This document shows, piece after piece, positions 1-5,717 of a stretch of DNA of 7,507 bases; position 1 is the stretch's first letter, and each line of letters begins with the position of its first letter. Made by a program: the position numbers and the translations under genes. The notes under the pieces are model-generated. The model searched no databases. It was not told the DNA's origin and worked only from the letters and a program-made list of their open reading frames with translations. This DNA comes from a bacterium. GTDB lineage: Bacteria > JAMCPX01. The stretch lies in NCBI GenBank assembly GCA_027364825.1, contig DAHXOM010000030.1, forward strand, positions 1-7,507, given 5' to 3'.

Positions 1-16
1 ATTTAAACAGACAATC

Positions 17-29
17 ATGGTTTAACCAT
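17..29. repeat. Short perfect inverted repeat upstream of the O-antigen ligase gene
   Basis: The sequence ATGGTT-T-AACCAT is a perfect 6-base inverted repeat around a single T, lying 24 bases before the ATG of the ligase gene and followed by a short T-run. As RNA only a 4-bp stem with a 5-base loop can form, so it is too weak to be a convincing terminator. As DNA it could be a small operator half-site pair. The function is unknown, and the window begins too close to judge what lies upstream. Confidence 0.3.
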
Positions 30-53
30 TTTCGTAACCAGGTGTAAAAGCGT

Positions 54-1283
54 ATGACTAAAAGCGCGAAATATTTAGGACTTACAGGGTTATACCTGTT
101 TGTAATTTCTGTTCCCTATTCGGTAGCATTATCAGAAATCGGATTTTGGCTCGGGGCAGTGTCCGTTATCTTCATAATAATCGCGAAGAAACATTTAATT
201 TTAGCTCCCCGGATTTTCAACGCTGCCTTTGCTCTATTCTTTGTTTCCCTGCTCATAACTATCCCATTTTCCATGGATGTCCGGCTCAGCGTGGGAAAAG
301 CAGGTATCCTCAGGTGGCTTTTTTTCCCTTATCTTATAATAAACCTTAATCTTGAACAGAAAGACATTAAAAATCTTTTGAAAGCACTTTTGGTCTCCTC
401 GGGACTGTTTTCGATATTTCTCATAATTCAGCATCTGTTCGGAAAGACCCTTTTACCTTTTTCATTCAATGTTTTCCAAACCGTTAATCAATACAACCAC
501 AATTCCTCCGACAGGATACTCTTAAGGCTTGGCCAATACTATGCAATGCTTTTTGTGTTCCTTATTGTTTATACATGCTCTCTGAAAGATTTTAAACACT
601 CCCTTGCGGTTTTTCCCTCTGTTGTACTGTCCTTGCTCACGACATATTTTTCTTATGGCAGGGATGCTGTCATAGGTATATGGGGATCTCTTTTTATATG
701 GGGCATCATCCGTTGGAAATATATGCTTTATACGATGATTCTCATAGCGATGGCGGGAGTATTGTTTGTATTTGCATTTCCACATTCGCAACCGGCAAGA
801 CTTTTTTATTCTACAATCCATATTACCTCTGCTGCAGGGGAGAGATACGGATCTAATATGGCCAGGATGAATATGCTCGATAATGCCGTTACAATTTTAA
901 AACAACATCCCCTTGTTGGTATAGGGTTTAATTGTTACGGAGAATGGACAAAAAAGTATGATCCTTCCCAAGTATGGGAAAGAATCTCTTTTGATCCTGT
1001 AGAATCGCTGGTGACGACCGGTTTCATAGGATTTATGGGGTTTGTTGTTTTATATCTTTCTATCTTCCTTATGTTGTTCAAATTCAAAGATCCGGTCTCG
1101 AGTGCCACACTTGCTATGTTTCTCGTATTTTCTATAAGTGGTTCTTTAGAAACCATGTTCTTCAATACATTGTTGCAGCTTCGCATCATGATGTTTTTTA
1201 TAGGAATCGCCTTGAGCCAACAGGATCACGCTCTTGAAAAACCTCGCGTGGACATCAAAAAAGTACCGACCGGAACTTTTTAA
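54..1283 (+). CDS. O-antigen ligase / polymerase family (Wzy/WaaL-type) membrane protein
   Basis: This is a polytopic inner-membrane protein of 409 residues, a usual size for the Wzy_C/O-antigen ligase family. Members either polymerise O-units or transfer undecaprenyl-linked glycan to lipid A-core in the periplasm. Roughly ten to twelve hydrophobic segments are visible. A large soluble loop (about residues 242-320) holds the family hallmark RMNMLDNAVTILKQ followed by HPLVGIG (residues 285-291). An SYGRDA motif (200-205) sits at the start of a helix, as in the family's 'SRGA'-type motif. After the loop, DPVESLVTTGFIGFMGF replaces the common 'HN..L...GxxG' segment, so the His often seen there is absent. 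The ATG start has AGGTG nine bases upstream. The gene converges on two heptosyltransferase-like genes, supporting an LPS role. Sequence alone does not separate ligase from polymerase. Confidence 0.85.
   Translation: MTKSAKYLGLTGLYLFVISVPYSVALSEIGFWLGAVSVIFIIIAKKHLILAPRIFNAAFALFFVSLLITIPFSMDVRLSVGKAGILRWLFFPYLIINLNLEQKDIKNLLKALLVSSGLFSIFLIIQHLFGKTLLPFSFNVFQTVNQYNHNSSDRILLRLGQYYAMLFVFLIVYTCSLKDFKHSLAVFPSVVLSLLTTYFSYGRDAVIGIWGSLFIWGIIRWKYMLYTMILIAMAGVLFVFAFPHSQPARLFYSTIHITSAAGERYGSNMARMNMLDNAVTILKQHPLVGIGFNCYGEWTKKYDPSQVWERISFDPVESLVTTGFIGFMGFVVLYLSIFLMLFKFKDPVSSATLAMFLVFSISGSLETMFFNTLLQLRIMMFFIGIALSQQDHALEKPRVDIKKVPTGTF
1258..1281. terminator. Candidate bidirectional hairpin terminator at the end of the ligase gene
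   Basis: Five A's plus GT pair with AC plus five T's (7 bp). An A-A mismatch follows, then two C-G pairs closing a GACC loop. The T-run ends in the TAA stop codon of the ligase gene. Because the A- and T-tracts are symmetric, the other strand can form the same structure, which suits two convergent genes. The GC part of the stem is short, so strength is doubtful. Confidence 0.4.
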
Positions 1284-1348
1284 GATACCTATGAACCTTA
1301 AACCGTTATTCATCAATACCAAGATAAAGATCCACCGCTCTCCCGGCT

Positions 1349-2383
1349 TTATGAAACGGTAATGAATTCCTCCACCTTTTCCAATATTTCTTCTACTCGT
1401 ATTGAATCCATACAATTATAGTATAAACATGTTTTATCGCAAGCGTATTGTTCCTTACATTCCACGTTTGGTTCTACGATAGCAACGTTGGGGAGTAAAT
1501 AAGGAGACCATCTCCTTGCGGATTGCACTTTTACCGGTGAAAACAGCGCTACAGTCGGCCTGCCAAGTGCAGCTGATATGTGCATTGGTCCGGTTGACGG
1601 CCCTATCATGGCCTTTGCAAAGAATAAGACCATTTTTAATTGTTGCAGGGATAAAATACAGCACATATCCTTAACAGAAGGATTATCATGAAGCTCCGCG
1701 GTTATCCTGTTGGCGATTACATTATCCACATAGCTCCCTGTTATGACAACAGGGAGTTTATACCGGTCAACCATCATCCTGATTAACGTGATATATTTAT
1801 CAAGAGACAGATTTTTGGCAGACCCGCCCATGCCCGGATGAACAACAAAGTAGCTGAAAGGTTTAATGCCCTGGTTCAACAGGAATTTCTCGCAGCTATC
1901 CTTATTATCCGACAGGTATACATGCGGTTTTATATCCATGTCGTCTGCGCCGAGCGGTTTTAAAAGCATTAAGTTATAAGCAGCTTCATTGTAGAGAGAC
2001 TCCTTACGGTGCTGTTTGATAACTTGGGTCAACAGCAAATAGGAATAGATCCTTGAGCCCGGGCCTATGACACGCGGAATACCCGCAAGCCGTACGGCAA
2101 GTGCGGGATAGAACGACATAAACAGTTCGACCGCAGTGTCGATATGCTTTTGCCGCAATGTTTCTGAAAGCGCTACAGCACCGCTGAATCCTTTATGAAT
2201 GCCCGCGGGATCATAGGTTATGTATTCATCGACAAACGGATTGTCGCTTATAACGTCTATGACGCCTTTCCGGGCCATTACAAGCGTATAAGCGCCGGGT
2301 ATATGTCTTTTGATAGCCTCAAAAACCGGCGTCGAAAGCACAAGATCGCCTATTCTGTCTGTTCTGCTGATGAGGATTCTCAT
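1349..2383 (-). CDS. Glycosyltransferase family 9 (ADP-heptose:LPS heptosyltransferase-like)
   Basis: This 344-residue GT9 enzyme would transfer heptose or a similar sugar to the LPS core at the cytoplasmic face of the inner membrane. The N-terminus MRILISRTDRIGDLVLSTP is the family signature, with Asp13 at the catalytic-base position known from WaaC/WaaF. The C-terminal Rossmann half has VVHPGMGGSAKNLS (about 180-193) and the nucleotide-sugar motif PSTGPMH (262-268), where Ser replaces the more common Asp and His268 is kept. Four Cys near the end (309, 315, 319, 324) resemble the Cys-rich tail of many family members. The frame stays open 37 codons further upstream, but that part lies inside the preceding gene and lacks family sequence. 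The chosen ATG overlaps the upstream stop as ATGA and has GGGGA just before it. It is the last gene of a three-gene operon. The exact sugar is not deducible. Confidence 0.88.
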   Translation of the reverse strand: MRILISRTDRIGDLVLSTPVFEAIKRHIPGAYTLVMARKGVIDVISDNPFVDEYITYDPAGIHKGFSGAVALSETLRQKHIDTAVELFMSFYPALAVRLAGIPRVIGPGSRIYSYLLLTQVIKQHRKESLYNEAAYNLMLLKPLGADDMDIKPHVYLSDNKDSCEKFLLNQGIKPFSYFVVHPGMGGSAKNLSLDKYITLIRMMVDRYKLPVVITGSYVDNVIANRITAELHDNPSVKDMCCILSLQQLKMVLFFAKAMIGPSTGPMHISAALGRPTVALFSPVKVQSARRWSPYLLPNVAIVEPNVECKEQYACDKTCLYYNCMDSIRVEEILEKVEEFITVS

Positions 2384-3390
2384 GCATCCCCGCCCAGCAT
2401 TTTCTCTGCCGCCCTGAAGACCACATCCGGCGTAATGGCTTTCATACAGAGGAAATGGCCCTCCGGACACTCCATGGGACCGTGTGCCGAGCACGGCCTG
2501 CAGTAAAGTCCTTCGTTCTCCAGTACAATGGTATTCGGTCTTATAGGAGCAAATCCCTGTTCAGGGACAGTCGGACCGAATATTGCCACAATCGGAGTAT
2601 TAACGGACTGTGCAACCTGCATTGCGCCATTATCGTTTGTTACTAATAACGTAAGACTTGAGAGTAATTCTACAAGCCCTTTTAAATCTGTTTTCCCTGT
2701 CATATCATTGAGCTCAACACCTGCAACGGCCTTTATCCTGTCCGTAATCTTTTTATCACTACTGCTGCCGATAAGGACTATACCGTAACCTTTTTCATGT
2801 AATTGCTTGATCAATCCTGCATATCCTTCTTCTGTCCATTGTTTTGTTCCCCATACAGAACCGGGCGCTATTCCGATAACCCCTTGATGCCGTATGGTAT
2901 TTTTTGTTTTCAGTGATGGATACCGGTCATCTGCCGACAATTTCAGATTCAACGGTTTGAGGAGCGACAGTATGCGATCGATCTCGTGCATATCCTTATG
3001 CCTTTTCAGCCGAACGGTATAAAACGGTATCAGATACGGAAGATTATAACCTATCCTGACTTTGGCGCCGGAGAGCAGCGCAATAATGCCCGATCTGAAA
3101 GAACGGTGCGGAGACAGAACCGTATCAATATGATATTTCTTTATCTCTTTAATCTTCCTGAATAATGATACACTGCCTTTATCCTCGCCCTTTTTATCGT
3201 ACACGATAATTTTATCGATACTGTGCTGGTCCTCGAGTAAAGATTTACCTACCGGTGTTGTAAGAAAGAACAGTTCTATCTCAGGCCTGTATTTTTTTAA
3301 CGCTCTTATGAGTGGTATGGTAAGTACTATATCGCCAAGGAACGCTGTCTGGATAACAAGAACACGCCGCGGCTCATTTGGATTTTTCAT
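2380..3390 (-). CDS. waaF: WaaF-like LPS heptosyltransferase (glycosyltransferase family 9)
   Basis: At 336 residues this is the normal length for heptosyltransferase II, which adds the second L-glycero-D-manno-heptose to the inner LPS core. The N-terminal motif VLVIQTAFLGDIVLTIPLI carries Asp20, the expected catalytic base. The donor-binding half has IAPGSVWGTKQW (174-185), similar to the WaaF 'PG..WG..K.W' motif, and TNDNGAMQVA (251-260). In that second motif Gln258 stands where the family normally has His. FGPTVPEQGFAPI and four Cys (297, 300, 308, 315) match the Cys-containing tail of WaaF-like proteins. The ATG lies 17 bases inside the end of the Trm112-like gene, and the stop overlaps the next GT9 gene by 4 bases, indicating translational coupling. 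A GAGG lies 12 bases before the ATG, which is rather far. Family assignment is secure, but the specific WaaF identity is less so because of the His-to-Gln change. Confidence 0.83.
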   Translation of the reverse strand: MKNPNEPRRVLVIQTAFLGDIVLTIPLIRALKKYRPEIELFFLTTPVGKSLLEDQHSIDKIIVYDKKGEDKGSVSLFRKIKEIKKYHIDTVLSPHRSFRSGIIALLSGAKVRIGYNLPYLIPFYTVRLKRHKDMHEIDRILSLLKPLNLKLSADDRYPSLKTKNTIRHQGVIGIAPGSVWGTKQWTEEGYAGLIKQLHEKGYGIVLIGSSSDKKITDRIKAVAGVELNDMTGKTDLKGLVELLSSLTLLVTNDNGAMQVAQSVNTPIVAIFGPTVPEQGFAPIRPNTIVLENEGLYCRPCSAHGPMECPEGHFLCMKAITPDVVFRAAEKMLGGDA

Positions 3391-3556
3391 TCAGCTTTAT
3401 TGCCTCATTCATCAGCATTACGGGTATATCGTCTATTATGGGAAATTTCAGGTTACACGTATGGCATACAAGTCCGGTCTGGTCTTTCTCGAGTTCGAGC
3501 ACCCCTTTACATTTTGGACATGCAAGTATGTCGAGTAATTCTTTGCTTATAGCCAT
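3374..3556 (-). CDS. Trm112-like zinc-binding small protein (YcaR/UPF0434 type)
   Basis: This 60-residue protein of the Trm112 family is similar in size to E. coli YcaR. It begins MAISKELLDILACPKCKG and has two CxxC pairs (Cys13/16 and Cys31/34) that would hold one zinc ion. The family-typical end FPIIDDIPVMLMNEA follows. In eukaryotes and archaea Trm112 activates methyltransferases. The bacterial role is unsettled, but the gene often sits beside LPS genes; in E. coli ycaR lies between lpxK and kdsB. Here it leads an operon with two heptosyltransferase-like genes and its 3' end overlaps the next one. An in-frame TTG lies five codons upstream. The ATG at 3556 is preferred because GGGGAG lies seven bases before it and family members start at this point. 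Confidence 0.87.
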   Translation of the reverse strand: MAISKELLDILACPKCKGVLELEKDQTGLVCHTCNLKFPIIDDIPVMLMNEAIKLNEKSK

Positions 3557-3563
3557 TTCTAAA

Positions 3564-3569
3564 CTCCCC
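3564..3569 (-). promoter_or_regulatory. Ribosome binding site of the Trm112-like gene
   Basis: On the minus strand this reads GGGGAG, seven bases before the ATG at 3556. The upstream TTG alternative overlaps this element and so cannot use it, which fixes the start at the ATG. Confidence 0.7.
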
Positions 3570-3583
3570 AATAAATACCGTTT

Positions 3584-3612
3584 TTTTTATTTCTATAGCA
3601 GATTCTAGTCAA
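3584..3612 (-). promoter_or_regulatory. Candidate promoter for the Trm112-heptosyltransferase operon
   Basis: On the minus strand TTGACT (3612-3607) is followed after 17 bases by TAAAAA (3589-3584). This would start transcription about 20 bases before the Trm112 ATG. The -35 box is good, but the -10 matches consensus at only four of six positions. A better -10 match, TATACT at 3620-3615, has a TTGACG only 13 bases upstream, too close for a standard pair. The true promoter is therefore uncertain. Confidence 0.3.
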
Positions 3613-3629
3613 AAAGTATAATCTTCCTG

Positions 3630-3669
3630 CTCGCGTCAAAGCGAAGTAGCAGAACTATCTTGACGAGAG
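3630..3669. repeat. Inverted repeat overlapping the divergent promoter region
   Basis: CTCGCGTCAA (3630-3639) and TTGACGAGAG (3660-3669) are inverted copies with nine of ten bases matching, 20 bases apart. The right arm contains the -35 box of the transporter promoter. The left arm presents the same TTGACG on the minus strand. It could be an operator for a dimeric regulator or mirrored -35 elements. A separate imperfect stem, CTGCT/AGCAG at 3627-3652, is nested in the same place. Confidence 0.4.
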
Positions 3670-3689
3670 AGCGCATATTCAGATATACT
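3660..3689 (+). promoter_or_regulatory. Sigma-70-type promoter for the MFS transporter gene
   Basis: TTGACG (3660-3665) and TATACT (3684-3689) are separated by 18 bases, each matching consensus at five of six positions. Transcription would begin near 3696, giving a leader of about 23 bases. No strong Shine-Dalgarno precedes the gene; only GAG at 3711-3713 lies near the ATG, so translation may be modest. Confidence 0.6.
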
Positions 3690-3718
3690 CAATTCCAGCC
3701 GGTACATGACGAGCTGTT

Positions 3719-4936
3719 ATGGAAACTATACAAACAAAATATAGTGCTTATCGATGGGTAGTATTGATTGTGTTTATGTACGCTATTGCACTTACCCAGT
3801 TTTTATGGCTTAACTTTGCACCGATAGAAACAGTCGTCCGGCAACAGTTGGGTATCGGAGTATTTAAGGTCGGCCTTCTCACATCCATCTTTCCCCTGCT
3901 CAGTATAATACTGTCTGCGCCGGTAGGTTCCCTCCTTGATGCAAAGGGCTTTAAATTCACCGTCTCGCTCGGAGTCATTATCATGGGCGTATCCGTATTG
4001 TTAAGGTTAAAATATAATTCATACTTATGGTTGTTTGCCGGACAATTCGGCATATCCGTTGCCCAGCCTTTTATTCTGAACAGTGTATCCAAATTTGCAT
4101 CTATATGGTTTGACAAGGATGAAGGTGTTATTGCAAACGGACTCGGGTCCATGGCTATGTTTCTTGGTATGATAGCAGCCATGGTCCTCACCCCTCTCCT
4201 TGTAAAAAGTAATGGACTCGGGAATGCACTGTACATCTATGCGGGGATAACACTCTTGGGAAGTATCCTGTTCGTCTTGCTTGGGAAGGACAACCCTTCA
4301 CTGAGTTCTTCTCTCAAAGAAGAAGAAAAGGAATACAGTGGCAAAAACGCCTATAAAAACATATTCGGTAAAAAAGACATGATTCTGCTTCTCATCATAA
4401 TGTTTATAGGTATCGGATTTTTCAACGGACTTATGACCTGGATGGATGAGCTTCTTTCACAAAACGGTTTTACGACGGTTCAAACAGGGACCATAGGAGG
4501 CATTATTATAGGAGGCGGTATACTCGGTGCTGTTATAATCCCACTGCTTTCCGACAGGTTCAAGAGAAGGAAACCATTTCTTATACTGGCAACGCTCGTC
4601 GGCGGCGCAGTAACATATCCGTTCCTGAATACCGTTAGTATGACTACAGCAATCGTGCTTGGGGCCATGATCGGTTTCTTTGTGATTTCGCTTTTACCAA
4701 TCATCCTGCAGATGACGACAGAGATCGTCGGTGAAAGGCTCACCGGTACTGCAACAGGTCTACTGATGCTCATAGGCTCCGTCGGTGCCGTGGTTGTGAT
4801 ATATCTGATGGAGTGGATTAAGAATATAACGAACAGCTTCCACAACGCTCTATGGCTGCTGATGGCGTTCTTTGTTGCAGCTCTTGTACTTTCAATCCTT
4901 ATACGGGAAACACACCCTGACCGCGCAAAGTCATAA
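3719..4936 (+). CDS. Major facilitator superfamily transporter, FLVCR-like
   Basis: This is a 405-residue secondary transporter of the inner membrane with the usual MFS plan: two sets of six hydrophobic helices joined by a charged cytoplasmic loop (about residues 190-218). Motif A between helices 2 and 3 is visible as GSLLDAKGFK (70-79). Its counterpart in the second half is SDRFKRRK (278-285). The segments FLWLNFAPI (28-36) and AQPFILNSVSKFASIWF (115-131) resemble the FLVCR/heme-choline transporter branch, where a similar 'Q.FIL..PS..A..WF' stretch follows helix 4. That resemblance is from memory and does not prove the substrate. The gene starts at an ATG with only a weak GAG before it, under a good promoter, and is divergent from the LPS operon. 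No enzyme or binding-protein gene nearby suggests what it carries. Confidence 0.88.
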   Translation: METIQTKYSAYRWVVLIVFMYAIALTQFLWLNFAPIETVVRQQLGIGVFKVGLLTSIFPLLSIILSAPVGSLLDAKGFKFTVSLGVIIMGVSVLLRLKYNSYLWLFAGQFGISVAQPFILNSVSKFASIWFDKDEGVIANGLGSMAMFLGMIAAMVLTPLLVKSNGLGNALYIYAGITLLGSILFVLLGKDNPSLSSSLKEEEKEYSGKNAYKNIFGKKDMILLLIIMFIGIGFFNGLMTWMDELLSQNGFTTVQTGTIGGIIIGGGILGAVIIPLLSDRFKRRKPFLILATLVGGAVTYPFLNTVSMTTAIVLGAMIGFFVISLLPIILQMTTEIVGERLTGTATGLLMLIGSVGAVVVIYLMEWIKNITNSFHNALWLLMAFFVAALVLSILIRETHPDRAKS

Positions 4937-4973
4937 ACAAACTTTCCTATTGCATTTTCCGTGTAAATCGGAC

Positions 4974-5000
4974 TTGACGAATCCGGGGTTAATTGATAAT
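4974..5000 (+). promoter_or_regulatory. Weak promoter candidate before the small exported protein gene
   Basis: TTGACG (4974-4979) is followed by GATAAT (4995-5000) with a 15-base spacer, shorter than ideal. The surrounding 4937-5045 interval is AT-rich and shows no convincing terminator for the transporter, so read-through from that gene is an equally likely source of transcript. The octamer CTTGACGA here also occurs at the transporter promoter (from 3659). Confidence 0.25.
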
Positions 5001-5033
5001 TATTTTGGATTAAATTGATTTTGATTTTCACTC

Positions 5034-5040
5034 AGGAGGG
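5034..5040 (+). promoter_or_regulatory. Strong ribosome binding site for a GTG start
   Basis: AGGAGGG lies five bases before GTG at 5046. It decides the start of the small exported protein gene, which has no ATG at its N-terminus, and shows that this gene was built for efficient translation. Confidence 0.75.
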
Positions 5041-5045
5041 ATACG

Positions 5046-5426
5046 GTGAGAAAATTTATCAGGTCGCGTATTTTGATTTTAGTAGTTTTATCGCTCATGG
5101 TGTTGTCAAGTGCGGATTGCGGGTTCCTCCTTTACCCCGAAAGAAGGGGCAATATGCCGAATGATATCGACGGTGCGGTACTTGTCATGGACTGCCTGTG
5201 GCTTATAGCCGGTGTTGTTCCGGGCGTGGTAGCACTGGTTGTGGACTTCACCACCGGCTCGATATACTTCAGCGGCCGTGGGAAAGGCAGGTACTACCGC
5301 AGGTACCGCGACATTAGGATACGGGAGGACTCACTGAACGTGCATCCCGGAGACAGGATTGCGTTCAATCTTGCGGGTCCGGCACCGGCGACCGCCGAGG
5401 TTGCCGTAACACTCGCACCCAAATAA
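5046..5426 (+). CDS. Small exported protein, possible lipoprotein, apparently truncated by a stop codon
   Basis: The 126-residue product begins with a clear signal sequence: basic MRKFIRSR, a hydrophobic run to about residue 20, then SSADCGFLLYPERRG. Cys25 would be the lipidation site, but Asp at -1 and Ser at -3 are a poor lipobox. The CGxLLYPERRG stretch, followed by an Asp-containing hydrophobic segment (43-75) ending VVDFTTGSIYF, recalls a family of small bacterial lipoproteins sometimes mislabelled polyribonucleotide nucleotidyltransferase. That is recognition from memory. A basic stretch (RGKGRYYRRYRD) leads to a beta-type region starting VHPGDRIAFNLAG. The frame then meets TAA at 5424, yet stays open for 56 more sensible codons, so this is probably the front of a broken gene. 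Start is GTG with a strong AGGAGGG. It sits 109 bases after the transporter gene on the same strand. Function is unknown. Confidence 0.65.
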   Translation: MRKFIRSRILILVVLSLMVLSSADCGFLLYPERRGNMPNDIDGAVLVMDCLWLIAGVVPGVVALVVDFTTGSIYFSGRGKGRYYRRYRDIRIREDSLNVHPGDRIAFNLAGPAPATAEVAVTLAPK

Positions 5427-5597
5427 GGCGTTCATAAAGCAGTCACGCTGTTCGATAGAAAATATTCAAAGGGAGAGGGATCTGCAAATATGGTCATGCT
5501 CTCCGTCCCAAGAAAATTGGATCCCGGTGTTTACAGAATCGAGGTAAACGTAAACGGGATTGAATCCTCCTCATTGAACCTCAACGTAACAATATGA
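5427..5597 (+). pseudogene. In-frame continuation of the small exported protein gene beyond its TAA stop
   Basis: Reading on in the same frame after the TAA at 5424 gives 56 codons without a stop, ending at TGA 5595-5597. The sequence starts GVHKAVTLFDRKYSKGEG and includes LDPGVYRIEVNVNG, ending SLNLNVTI: alternating strands and a 'pG-Y-eV-vNG' pattern typical of Ig-like or carbohydrate-binding-type beta-sandwiches. It completes the domain that begins just before the stop, for about 183 codons overall. An internal ATG at 5490 has GGGAGAGGG ten bases upstream, but its product would be only a domain fragment. Most likely this is the tail of a gene disabled by one nonsense change; assembly error or stop-codon read-through are alternatives. 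Confidence 0.6.
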
Positions 5598-5621
5598 GAA
5601 ATTAATCAAAGAATATAAAAA

Positions 5622-5694
5622 AGCGCCTGAGGGGATTTGAACCCCTGACCTACGGAGCCGGAGTCCGTCGCTCTATCCACTGGGCTACAGGCGC
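5622..5694 (-). tRNA. tRNA-Arg (anticodon CCG)
   Basis: The minus strand folds into a full cloverleaf of 73 bases. The acceptor stem is GCGCCTG/CAGGCGC. The D-arm is GCCC/GAGC with a C12-A23 mismatch, and its loop contains GGA so that A20 is present. The anticodon stem is ACGGA/TCCGT around loop CTCCGGC, giving anticodon CCG (reads CGG, Arg). A five-base variable loop and T-arm AGGGG-TTCAAAT-CCCCT follow. A20 and C35 are arginine identity elements in E. coli. The discriminator is U rather than the usual A or G. CCA is not encoded; instead six T's begin at the discriminator and may act with the upstream stems as a termination signal. It lies 23 bases after the isochorismatase-family gene on the same strand and may share its transcript. 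Confidence 0.95.
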
Positions 5695-5717
5695 ATAAAT
5701 TAAAATCTGTTTTTAAA

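Noticed and set aside
1324..1352. ATAAAG / CTTTAT stem with partial CCG/CGG pairing in the convergent gap
   Set aside because: It needs a large bulge and is not followed by a T-run, so it is not a believable terminator.
1302..1360. ACCGTT / AACGGT inverted repeat between and into the convergent genes
   Set aside because: Only six pairs across a 47-base gap, with no T-run; likely chance.
2384..2494. Longer N-terminus for the second GT9 enzyme starting at 2494
   Set aside because: The extra 37 codons lie inside the WaaF-like gene in another frame, show no family sequence, and the ATG at 2383 with an ATGA overlap gives the canonical MRILISRTDRIGD start.
3557..3571. TTG start for the Trm112-like gene at 3571
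   Set aside because: The ATG at 3556 has GGGGAG seven bases upstream and matches the family N-terminus; the TTG has no ribosome site.
3706..3744. Twelve-codon ORF overlapping the transporter start in another frame
   Set aside because: It has no ribosome site and no leader-peptide features; an attenuator would need alternative hairpins that are not visible.
4969..4985. CGGA / TCCG mini-hairpin after the transporter gene
   Set aside because: A four-pair stem with a nine-base loop and no adjacent T-run is too weak to call a terminator.
4480..5031. Minus-strand ORF of 183 codons over the end of the transporter gene
   Set aside because: It is the antisense shadow of a membrane-protein gene, with low-complexity Ser/Pro/Ile-rich content and no recognisable domain. 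The 162-codon ORF at 3748-4236 is rejected for the same reason.
5490..5597. Separate small gene starting at the internal ATG at 5490
   Set aside because: Although GGGAGAGGG lies ten bases upstream, the 35-codon product would be half a beta domain, and the reading frame matches the upstream gene exactly, so continuation is simpler.
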